From Chloromonas sp. AAM2 (taxonomy: Eukaryota; Chlorophyta; Chlorophyceae; Chlamydomonadales; Chlamydomonadaceae): 16,932 nt of DNA. Below, one piece after another: positions 1-7,357 of the stretch. Where the stretch lies: contig QAXH01005310.1 of the NCBI GenBank assembly GCA_004335635.1, forward strand, positions 36,100 to 53,031, in the 5' to 3' direction. The position numbers were made by a program, and so were the translations under genes. Each line of letters opens with the position of its first letter. Positions within the stretch are counted from its first letter, which is position 1. The notes under the pieces were generated by a model, which saw nothing but the letters and a program-made list of their open reading frames with translations, had not been told where the DNA came from and made no database searches.

Positions 1-100
1 CTGTATCTAACAGCTTGACGCTGTATCTAACAGCATGACGCTGTATCTAACAGCATGACGCTGTATCTAACAGCATGACGCTGTATCTAACAGCATGAAG
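1..100. repeat. 20-bp minisatellite, five tandem copies
   Basis: Five head-to-tail copies of ctgtatctaacagcatgacg fill the left edge. Copy 1 has t for a at its 15th base, copies 2-4 are identical, and copy 5 has one change near its 3' end. A sixth, strongly diverged unit may begin at 101 (ctgtctctaa). The array is cut by the window boundary, so its true length is unknown. The unit is not a telomere repeat. The copies carry in-frame stops, so it is unlikely to encode protein. Confidence 0.95.
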
Positions 101-1260
101 CTGTCTCTAATCGTCTCATCAACCAGGTGCTGTATCCGCAAGCAACAAATGGTCAGAGAGGTGCATCAAAGCACAATGCAGGTTGTGTGCTGCACGCAAC
201 GGATGGGGCAGTGCAATGCAGACAATCCAGAGCCACACCTAAAGATAATCTTCAAAACCACTGCATGCACCCACACAACACTTGCAACAGCAACAACGCC
301 TAGTTTGTGAGTTTGTTGGTGTTGATGTGGTGGTGTGATGATGATGGCTTTGGAAAGGCAACCATTTGCCTGGTATGTACATTTGAACAAGTCAAGTTGA
401 AAGGGGATAGCTTTCCAGGCCGATTCGAATGACTTGCGACCAAGAAACCTGTAGCTATACCAAGTCCGGTTCCTTGAGTCTCTGGGTTTTTGGGTCCGCC
501 TGGAAACATGCCGTTGGTGAAACGGCCAAGTGCACGCATGTACCTGCTGTTCTCATGCCATGATTGCCAGATGCGGCTCCAGGTCCGGACTCAAAAGCCC
601 AGAGCCCCAGCTACCCAGCTGTGCAAAGGTAAGGTCTTCAGGTCCCTAGGTATCTGGGTGCCCTTCATCGGAATGTTGTGGAGTGATTATAGATTGGCCA
701 TTGGTTGGCCCGTTGCCAACCAGGCGTGCCCAACCATGCCAACCGGAACTTGTTGTAAGCCTTTTGGATTCGAAGAGCAGTAGAAACAGGTGCATTTGGT
801 GGCTGCTGATGTGTCTGGACAGCATGACATCATTACATCAGTCAGTGGATGCATACCACTTCCTGCATGGAGCCATAGACTATCTTGTTACTAACACAAA
901 GCGTGCAAACAGTCTTCATGGTGATTCAGGTTAGCATGTAGCGACGCCTAACGAGGTTCTGTGTCTTCGGCTGGAAATGCAGTGGGGTGCGTGGTATGGG
1001 TGCAACTGCCACACAAACATGCCACACAAACATGGGAACGCAGCACAGCGATGAAGAACACAGCTCCATTTGGCTCGCAGCTCCTAAGGACAGTTAAGGA
1101 TACAGATACTTTGAGGTCAAACTGCCTTGGGTTTGAACTGGTTTAGCACTATGACAGCGCGAGAACGCGGTCACCAGACACAGCGCGGCCAGATAAAGTA
1201 GCTGCAAACGAAATCGCCACGTCGCAGGCGGGGTTATGTGAGGGGCTGGGTCTGGGGTTT
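101..1260. other. Intergenic stretch, no supported gene
   Basis: ORFs here are short, overlap on both strands and show no domain or convincing splice structure. Small repeats are present: a hairpin at 703-721 and a 13-bp direct duplication (gccacacaaacat) at 1008-1033. A GGTAAGG donor-like site occurs near 627, but no coding exon could be attached to it. I see nothing else. Confidence 0.6.
703..721. repeat. GGTTGGC hairpin with CCAAC-rich flank
   Basis: GGTTGGC (703-709), a five-base loop (ccgtt) and GCCAACC (715-721) form a perfect 7-bp inverted repeat. Immediately to the right, cccaaccatgccaacc continues the CCAAC theme. The same motifs make up the larger fold-back block at 3042-3207, so the two may be diverged members of one repeat family. 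Confidence 0.7.
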
Positions 1261-1270
1261 CAACTTGGCA

Positions 1271-1571
1271 GGCACAGGCATGCGAACGCATGTAGACAGC
1301 GGTGAGGTTGGCATGAAGGGGCACAGGCATGCAAGTCAGCAGGCTTGAGGCAGTCAGGTACGCAGGCATGCAGGAGCCCAAGCGTGTAAGTATGTTGGCC
1401 CGCACTATGGGCCCAAACAGTGAGGTATGCAGGTTACACAGGGGCGCAAGTGTTCAGGTGCAGAGCAGCCAGCACACGTGCAGTTACGCAGGCATACAGG
1501 GTGCAGGTATGCAAGTACACATGCACGGGCACAGGCATGTGCGTACGCAGAGATCCATGGGCACAGGCATG
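1271..1571. repeat. Dispersed 12-mer GGCACAGGCATG family
   Basis: Exact copies of ggcacaggcatg occur at 1271-1282, 1320-1331, 1528-1539 and 1560-1571. They are embedded in degenerate caggcatgcaagt-like text. The copies are irregularly spaced, so this is an imperfect low-complexity cluster rather than a clean tandem array. ORFs across it (for example 1329-1664) owe their openness to the repeat, so I do not call them genes. Confidence 0.7.
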
Positions 1572-2159
1572 GGCATGCCGTTCACCATGCCTGGCATGGT
1601 TGGTGATCACATGCCTCTCAAGGCGTTCAAGCTCGCCAAGCCTCAGAACGGGAGCAGCAAGTGAAGCCTGTCATCACCATGAGCCATGTGGCGCTGTTCG
1701 ATGTCAAGGTGAGGGTCCTCTGGGTCATTGCTTGTGGCTTAGAGCAACACGAGAGATTGCATGAGGTGCTCATGGCCCTGAGTTTGCATCAGCTTCAAGT
1801 TGGCATGCAGGTGGTGGGCAGCAGGTCGTTTTCTGTTGTGCTTTTACATGTAATCTTTAGGACCCCATGGTTGCAACAGCGTGCGATCCGTGCATGCCTG
1901 CCACCACTGGCCCAGCCTGCATGTGTACCTGCGTTTGCATGTCAGTATGTGCGTGTGCGGGTATGATAGCATGACAACATGGCAGCGGGCTTGCTCGCAC
2001 ACACAATCTGTGGGATGCAAATGGGACGTATGTGCTTCGGCACTGTACACTAGTGCTCACCAAATCGTGCAAGGCTATGTCTGGGCGTCCGTCCAAGGTA
2101 CGCATGTACCAGGTGTCACCTGCTAATGGGCATGCACGTATACTCACCATACTCACCAG
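1572..2159. other. Intergenic stretch with weak exon-like text
   Basis: No gene is supported. A short plus-strand open stretch ends at 1708 with FDVK followed directly by a GTGAGG donor, but it has no identifiable partner exon. The remainder is TG/CA-rich, with GCATGC-type words and overlapping short ORFs on both strands. Confidence 0.5.
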
Positions 2160-2688
2160 GGCTTACAGATGCACACTTGGTAGACTTAAGTGAAACACTG
2201 GGAGCGGGTGCAGCAACACCAAGCGCCACATTAAGCACTCTGACACCAGACTGTGATGCAAGTCTGACAACAACTGATGATGTCAAACAACAACCACTGT
2301 GGATCGGTCATGTCGTTTATTTGTGTGCTCAATGTGCTCAATGTTAATTAATGTTTATGCCCCCTCGTTGCACAGTCCGAGGACGGACTGAGTGTGGACG
2401 ACATGGGAGACACTCAGTGGCCTGGGAGGGCGAGGAGTCGAACGGAGCGGAGGAGGCCAAGCGATGAGATTCCCCCAGCGGCACCAGATGGGCTGGGGCC
2501 TGTGACCGCTGAGCATTGTAGAGCAGATGCAGCAGCTCGCGGCCATGCAAGCACAGCTGCAACAGATGCTGGCAGCAGCGACCGGTCCAGCACGGACAGG
2601 CACTGCAGTGACCCCGGCTGGTGCAGGCATTGGCCGTGACAGTGGCATATCCACTGGAGGCCACAACACAGGCGCCGGCAGCAGCTGA
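2160..2688 (+). pseudogene. Decayed coding fragment with coiled-coil tail
   Basis: Three open blocks suggest a degraded gene or unresolved exons. Block 1 follows an acceptor-like ccatactcaccag and reads a Thr/Ser/Asp-rich peptide beginning LTDAHLVDLSETLGAG. Block 2 follows ttgcacag at 2375 and reads SEDGLSVDDMGDTQWPG onward, phase 0, to a TGA at 2637-2639. Block 3 is shifted by one base relative to block 2; it runs 2515-2685 (57 codons), starts IVEQMQQLAAMQAQLQQMLA, a heptad-like Gln/Met/Leu helix, and ends in a Gly/Ser-rich tail with TGA at 2686-2688. The sense of the text passes smoothly from block 2 (PVTAE) to block 3, which suggests a one-base insertion near 2512-2515. No canonical GTAAGT/GTGAGT donor links block 1 to block 2. 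I do not recognise the family; a gag-like or regulatory coiled-coil fragment are both possible. Confidence 0.33.
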
Positions 2689-3041
2689 ATAACTGAACAC
2701 TGACTGCCAACATGACTTACCGGTATGCCATCTTTTGATCCACACTGACTGGCAGACCATGATGGCCATAGCACCGATGTTGTTGCTTACTTTCCTTGGC
2801 AGCTGGCATGTGCTGCTTGAGATTTTATTTGCAGTTTTATTCACTGTTTATATGCACAGTACTTATGAATTTCCAATGCACTGCGCCTCACTGGTACCGT
2901 AGCACCTTTTGGTTTTTAATGTCAAATATCTGACATTACAGCAGTAACCGAATACAACAGCAGCCAAGGCAAAGGCTGGGCTGTGATAGCTAGCCGCTAG
3001 CTGTCAATGCAGCAGCCAGCAGGGCCACTACTGCTATCCCT
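2689..3041. other. Intergenic spacer with small inverted repeats
   Basis: No gene is visible. Two small perfect inverted repeats occur: TAATGTCA/TGACATTA around a 6-base loop (2917-2938), and AGCTAG-ccg-CTAGCT near 2988-3002. There are stops in all frames, and the base composition is AT-richer than in the coding regions. Confidence 0.55.
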
Positions 3042-3207
3042 GGTTGGCACGGTTGGCATACCCTTGTTGGTCAGCCCGGTTGGCTCGGTTGGCACTCCTG
3101 GTTGGCTGGCTGTTTGGCCGGTCCCGGTTGGCTGGTTAGGTTTCAATTGGTTTTTTCAACCAGGTCCCAACCACTAGCGCCCAACCGTGGGCTAACCATG
3201 CCAACCA
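3042..3207. repeat. GGTTGG/CCAACC fold-back block
   Basis: The left half (3042-3136) is packed with GGTTGGC words. The right half (about 3160-3207) carries the complementary CCAACC words, including cccaacc and ccatgccaaccacc. The centre, around 3140-3160, is T-rich. The block could fold back as an imperfect hairpin. Two copies of GGTTGGNNCGGTTGG lie at 3042-3056 and 3078-3092. It shares motifs with 703-744. No terminal repeats or target-site duplication could be defined by eye, so mobility is not shown. Confidence 0.6.
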
Positions 3208-3774
3208 CCCGTGTGACATTCCGATGTTCCTTTGGCGATCAAGTGTTGGCATCTACTTGTCCTCATGACATGATCACCATGAGATGGGCTCCATGTGCAG
3301 GCTTCAAATTCTAGAGAGCCATACACCTCGACGTACAATGGTAGAGGATCGTGAGGTCCACACAGAGCTCATAATCAAATTAACAAAAGAATGCGATTAG
3401 GTTGACATCAGAGGTGGAGGTGCCATGCAAACGCCCAACAGAGCAAGCACCAGCCAGGAAGACAGACACGACTGAATGACAGTATGTACGAGGACAAGTA
3501 ATACATAGTGATTGCGTCAACAACTTACTGGCATGCCGTTGATGCCTGGCCTACACCAACACGTGGAGTGTCAGGCATAGTTGGTAGTAGTGTGAACGCA
3601 TGGTGTACTACCACCTGTACATCTCATCCGGCTGTCTTGCGTTTGCTGTGCACAACACGCAGCATAGATAAACAGCTGATTAGCTCTAGCACTGGAATAA
3701 TGTGACACAGCGAGTACAAGGCAACACTAGGACACAAGTTTAGACACACAAGTTTAGACACAACAAAATTACTT
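3208..3774. other. Intergenic stretch, no supported gene
   Basis: Only short ORFs without coding character are present. A 14-bp unit (acacaagtttagac) is duplicated in tandem at 3732-3759. No promoter element could be assigned. Confidence 0.55.
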
Positions 3775-4134
3775 GTGAGCGCGGCCAGCCTGTTCACATG
3801 CCTGCTCTCAACCTGGCTGAACAGACCAAGAAACCCAGCTGGGCAGCAGGAAGGAATGCCAGTAGGCGCAGAACCGTACAGTGCCCTCAGATGGTGTCAA
3901 ATGGTGGAGGGCATGTATCACAGTGTGGAACGTCTTGCTGGCACTGGGGATGCTCACAAGGGTGTCCTGGCAGTGCTGGCCCAGAACCTGGCAAACACCC
4001 CTCACTGTTGGCGTCCTGATGCTTTCTGTCTTACGGCTTGCAAACCGGGGCAAAACTTCAGAACCAACCTGCACCCATCGAACCGCAAACATAACCGTTG
4101 CCTGATGGCGCGCCGGCTCAACACACACACTTGA
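3775..4134 (+). CDS. Possible coding fragment, unknown function
   Basis: This is a 119-codon open stretch on the plus strand beginning at GTG (3775), with a first internal ATG near 3856. The middle, from about EPYSALRWCQMVEG through HKGVLAVLAQNLANTP, has plausible codon use and helix-like composition. It lacks an upstream start in good context, a splice donor and any recognised motif. The minus strand is also open across 3808-4128, so coding on either strand is uncertain. It sits 61 bp beyond the stop of the minus-strand nuclease-like gene and could be chance. Confidence 0.2.
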   Translation: MSAASLFTCLLSTWLNRPRNPAGQQEGMPVGAEPYSALRWCQMVEGMYHSVERLAGTGDAHKGVLAVLAQNLANTPHCWRPDAFCLTACKPGQNFRTNLHPSNRKHNRCLMARRLNTHT

Positions 4135-4195
4135 TCATGCTGGTTCAGCTAGCCCACTCTGGTGCTGCTTAGTGAGATCGTTGCTGGTTGTGTTG

Positions 4196-5773
4196 TCATA
4201 GCAGGTCTTTGATTTCGTGCACAGCCCCCCACATCTTCCACTGATGATCGCGGAAGAATGCTACTATGCACACACCATCCTGGTTGCTGTATACTGGCCT
4301 GCCTTTCGCCAGGGCTGCCAGGCCTGACTCATCCCGTAGCACCAGCTTATTGAACTGCATATCCAACTCCATGCCCACCTCCATGTCCACGTCCATGTCC
4401 AACTGCTGTGGCTCCTGTTGCGGTTGCTGCTGCTGTTGCGGTTGCCGAGCAGCCGCGAGCTGTGGCGTATTGGCATTGCTGGTCCGTTGCAAAAACAAAC
4501 AGCCACGTGGCATGCCGCTCACTTGGGAAGGCAGTTTGTGCACCTTGTTAGACTCCTCGAGGATGAGCTGCCAGGAGGCTGCCCGATTGTCACTGCGGAG
4601 CTTGCTTTGGATGGCGATGACATACACCGCATGACCGGGCATGCGATTCCCTGCCTTGTCACACTGGCGCAGCATCACCATGCTGTCAGGGCCTTTGTTG
4701 CCGGCGAACACAAAGCACCATGGCTGCGTGTCAGACGTTGCACCTGCCATTTGTGCCGCCCAGTTCTTAACTTGTTTTGCGGTCGCCTGTTCGCTGAGTT
4801 TCTTAGGCTTGAATCTCGCTCCTGGTATCTGAACCCAGCAACCCGCATACTCTGTGCCTGCCAGGTGAGGTAGCAGCGCCTCCAGCTTTACCACGCACAT
4901 GCCTAGCACGAAACGCAGCAGGTACAGACGGAGTGAGATCAGTGACACCTCGTCAAACTCCCAATCCCTCCATGACATCGCCAGCCTCTCCACAACGTGT
5001 ATATAGGCAGGCTGCTGCGGCCCAAGGCGGTGCATGTGGTGGAGGTACGCGACGAGCAGCAAGGGTGAGATCAGAATGCGCAGTTCATGCCTCTCTGGGT
5101 CGACTGTTGTCGGCGGGTCCCCCTCGTCAACGTTGTTGGGCGCCGCGTCAGCATCGGCATGCACGCCGCCATCGCTGCTGCGTGTGGTGCGGGGGCTGGA
5201 AGGCGCCCTGCCATCTGCACGGCACACTGCAAACACCATTATGCATCTGGGTACATTCATCAATGCATATGACTAGACAAAGCAAGGCAATTGTGTAATC
5301 CTGTCAACAGCTACACATGGCTCTATCAACAGCTACAATAAGATTGAGGTGGCCTAAGCATTTCTCAATGATCAACTGTGCTCCACCACGGCGAGCCCAT
5401 GTGCCCATGCGGTCATAGCAATGTGTAACGATAGGTACGCATGGCCAAGATGACTACTGATGAATACTGATGCGCACCTACAGGTGCACATGCTGCCAGA
5501 TAAACGATACTTACAATCCTCTGGCGTTGAAGTGCTCACATGCATGATTGCCGGCCCAGCTGCGTTTTGTACGCAGGCAAGGGGTGCAAGCAAGCGCTTC
5601 TTCTCACCAGGAAAGCGTAGTTCAATCACCCCATCCACCTCCAGCTGCTGTACTGTCACGCTGTCCTTCGGCCAAGGACTGCACGATAACTCGGTGCGTC
5701 TGGTGACTAGAACATTGCACTGCGCCAGCGTCAGTGCCTTGAGCATAAATCGGGTGGCTGCTTGCTTGCGCCT
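4196..5773 (-). CDS. Crinkler/RHS-type nuclease-like protein, C-terminal part
   Basis: Two exons join cleanly. Exon 5773-5515 (after tctagcag) ends one base into a codon at a GTAAGT donor. Exon 5226-4196 starts after the acceptor gtttgcag and supplies the missing two bases. The larger exon holds a Leu-rich helical segment, then CWVQIPGARFKPKK, then AGNKGPDSMVML (Asp at 4685-4687), then VYVIAIQSKLR (Gln 4607-4609, Lys 4601-4603). An Asp after a GPD turn followed by a strand ending Q-x-K is the layout of PD-(D/E)XK nucleases, and GPD...IQSK resembles the REase domain of Crinkler/RHS-like eukaryotic proteins. Expected role: metal-dependent DNA cleavage, or an effector or mobile-element role. A Gln-rich run and a Met/acid repeat interrupt the C-terminal region, which ends in a Trp/Phe-rich segment. 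The true 5' end is unresolved: upstream of 5773 this frame meets TAG. No TGTAA was seen in the 420 bp beyond the stop. Family assignment is by motif only. Confidence 0.6.
4358..4445 (-). repeat. Gln-rich and Met/acid coding repeats
   Basis: Within the nuclease-like exon, 4403-4445 encodes a Gln-rich run (QPQQQQQPQQEPQQ). The adjacent 4358-4402 encodes an alternating peptide, DMDVDMEVGMELDM, built from near-repeating hexamers (ccatgt/ccacgt on the plus strand). This is low-complexity sequence between the nuclease core and the C-terminal segment, probably a flexible linker grown by slippage. Confidence 0.85.
5227..5514 (-). other. Spliceosomal intron in nuclease-like gene
   Basis: On the minus strand it runs GTAAGTATCG ... 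ATGGTGTTTGCAG, 288 nt. The donor is canonical and the acceptor has a short pyrimidine-rich lead. Splicing joins a phase-1 exon end to an exon beginning with two codon-completing bases, so the frame is kept; this is independent support for the intron. It contains a 12-bp direct repeat (tcaacagctaca on the plus strand) at 5304-5315 and 5326-5337. Confidence 0.7.
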
Positions 5774-6115
5774 CTGCTAGACTGTTGACAACCTTCAGAA
5801 GGTCCGGAGCATCGTGTGCAGTTGTGAACCACGTCAACGAATCTGCAGCAAGAGAGTAAGCACAGAATCATGCAGCAAGAGAGTAAACACAGAATCAATA
5901 TTAACTCTGGCCAATCCCTCCGGCCAATCCTTAAGCAGGTGTGGCGGGATAACACGAATGTACGGTGACCACCAGCAAGCTCAGTTGCCTGCTTACTTTT
6001 GACCAATCAGCCCAGCAATCAGCCACTGCTGAGAAAGAGAAACGGCATCCTAAAACTCAGCCTGCAGTGGCAAGGCCATACTATGCCTGATTGAGTCCCT
6101 CGCTCTGATTTCGAG
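5774..6115 (-). other. Unresolved linker with conflicting splice signals
   Basis: This lies between the ATPase-like and nuclease-like parts of the minus-strand gene. A strong acceptor, tctcttgctgcag, ends at 5843. The open frame right after it (SLTWFTTAHDAPDLLKVVNS) is not the frame used from 5773 onward; keeping both would need a one-base shift near 5770. A second strong acceptor (tttctctttctcag, ending 6029) and a GTAAGC donor at 5996 would bracket a 32-nt micro-exon, but its phase does not restore either reading. I could not produce one open splice path. Confidence 0.4.
5844..5897 (-). repeat. 27-bp tandem duplication of a 3' splice-site region
   Basis: Two adjacent 27-bp units, 5844-5870 and 5871-5897, differ at a single base. 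On the minus strand each is a T/C-rich tract ending cttgctgca. Only the downstream unit is followed by G, making the cag acceptor at 5843; the upstream one is followed by TG and lacks AG. The duplication therefore copied a polypyrimidine tract without copying a working acceptor. Confidence 0.85.
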
Positions 6116-6761
6116 TCAACCAGTGCCAGTTGATCCTAATGACAGCCCTTGATAGACATCATCAGCTAGCTCCAGCCCAGCCTTACCCAGCCGCAAAGAG
6201 CTCAAGCGCTCTGCACTGTTGCCCGACAGGACGGCCAGCGCTCCGGCCACCACTCTCATGTTGCTTCCAGTCCATAGGAGCACCTCCGTGATGTGCGGTG
6301 GGCATGCACGAATCATGCTGGCCTGCTCGGCCTCACTCAGTGACAACAGCGGCGTGTCTGGTGATGGCAGGCTGCCGGCTGGTTCAGGGGCGCCGGTGAG
6401 CTCACCGGCGGAACACATCCACGACCACCAGCTGCCTCCATTTCAAGGCGTGGGGCCATGGAAGCACCAAGTCCCGCACAGGGGCCTTCCCGCTGGAAGT
6501 GCAGGCAAGGCTCGCTGCACTGCCACGAGTACTGGCAGCCACCAGGACCAGCATGCAATCCAGCACCCTGGAACGGAATGCTTTCAGTGCGGCCTCGCGC
6601 GCCTGCACCGCTGCTGATAGATGCTCCTGCACGAAGGAGGTCTGCGCCCCTGGGGCAGGCTTGACGGTGTTGACTTCGTCCCATACAAAACACACCATCC
6701 CGCGCCAAGGTGGAAGGTGGAAGTCTTCCTCACTTCCACACAGGCACGCCTTACATATGGC
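6116..6761 (-). CDS. ATPase-like segment (Walker B-like), partial
   Basis: Two open blocks are probably exons of the same minus-strand gene as the nuclease-like part. Block 1 (open 6761-6406) reads MVCFVWDEVNTV, a hydrophobic strand ending Asp-Glu (6680-6675) like a Walker B motif. Then comes a helix, then the strand MLVLVAAST (possible sensor-1), then DLVLPWPHALKWRQLVVV, reminiscent of the Pro/Trp motif after sensor-1 in Crinkler/RHS NTPases. It stops at TGA 6404-6402, but a GTGAGC donor at 6405 removes that stop. Block 2 continues from an acceptor at 6336 or 6318 (both phase-compatible) with MIRACPPHITEVLLW and a Leu-rich helical stretch to TGA at 6118-6116. No P-loop (GxxxxGK[ST]) was found upstream on the minus strand, so this is a fragment, a decayed copy, or has distant 5' exons. 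The function is inference. Confidence 0.42.
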
Positions 6762-7109
6762 TTATACAGATTATACTATACACCGTGCACCATGTATCGG
6801 CACAACAGGCAACAGACCATCGCTTTTCTTTTGGGATTACCTGCACTCATGTCCGAGTTTGTAGTGTATGAGGTGGTAAGTGCACTTCTCCGTTCTCTGA
6901 TGAATGCTGCTGCTGCACTCTTTTGTCTGATTAGTCCTGGGCCTGTGTGCTGCTGCAGTGCAGACGCTCATGTGCCTGTCAGGTCGACTACTGCAGCTAA
7001 TACTGTCACATTGCCGCTCCTAGGATAACGACAGTTAAACACTAGGCTGCTGTGCTATATTCCGATGGGTTGATCTGCTGTTAGCTGTCGTTGTGCGTAC
7101 CGTGGGACA
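6762..7109. other. Unassigned spacer
   Basis: No gene is supported. On the plus strand a 28-codon open piece, 6792-6875, ends at a GTAAGT donor. On the minus strand an open piece near 6971-6841 ends at GTAATC. Neither can be tied to a partner exon. An AT-rich TATA-like run (ttatactatac) at 6771-6781 lies only about 11 bp before the plus-strand ATG, too close for a normal core promoter. Confidence 0.4.
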
Positions 7110-7276
7110 ACCCACCCACGGAGGGCCAAGGGACAGCCGGATGGATTTCTGGGAGTTTAGGTGGGCTAAAGGACAGCCGTTTGTCCTTTCGCCCCTTCAA
7201 TCCGGCCATCCGAGCTATCCGGCCATCCGGCTTCCCCTTCACCGAATACGTGTCATTGTCACCGATGACAATGACA
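7110..7276. repeat. Nested inverted-repeat region
   Basis: Several perfect inverted repeats are stacked here. CGTGGG/CCCACG lies at 7110-7129. AGCCGGATGG/CCATCCGGCT has arms at 7135-7144 and 7223-7232. AAAGGACA/TGTCCTTT lies inside that. A near-ideal hairpin, TGTCATTGTCA-ccga-TGACAATGACA, lies at 7251-7276. Additional ccatccg and ggacagcc words repeat across the block. It may be a fold-back or structured element; no flanking target-site duplication was recognised. Confidence 0.75.
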
Positions 7277-7351
7277 TTCGAGCGTTTACTTGATGTGATC
7301 GAGATAAGCTGCCCAGAGCAATGCATATCCGAAGGTGGAACTGCTGAGGGT
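7160..7351 (+). other. Exon-like open stretch ending at GTAAGT
   Basis: The plus-strand frame reading TEYVSLSPMTMTFERLLDVI runs open through the right half of the inverted-repeat region. It ends exactly at a consensus donor, GTAAGT (7352-7357), in phase 0. It could be an upstream exon of the plus-strand gene starting at 8496, but no matching acceptor was secured, and the minus strand is also open here (7081-7326). Low confidence. Confidence 0.18.
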
Positions 7352-7357
7352 GTAAGT

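Noticed and set aside
1..100. Telomere array
   Set aside because: The 20-bp unit does not resemble TTTAGGG, TTTTAGGG or TTAGGG repeats.
1329..1764. Plus-strand ORFs of 111 and 114 codons over the GGCACAGGCATG cluster
   Set aside because: Open because the repeat lacks stops; neither shows domain-like sequence. A short FDVK|GTGAGG exon-like end at 1708 could not be linked to any partner exon.
2344..2844. 166-codon minus-strand ORF and overlapping 139-codon ORF
   Set aside because: Two minus frames open at once over the Gln/Ala-rich plus-strand fragment; composition is Cys/Ser-rich antisense text, and the plus frame has the recognisable coiled coil.
4060..4090. tRNA B-box-like sequence (rc of catcgaaccgc)
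   Set aside because: No GGTTCGANNCC consensus end, no A box at proper spacing, and no cloverleaf.
6792..6875. 28-codon plus-strand first exon (MYRHNRQQTIAFLL...) ending at GTAAGT with a TATA-like run before it
   Set aside because: The TATA-like run is only about 11 bp from the ATG, no partner acceptor was found, and the minus strand is a competing reading.
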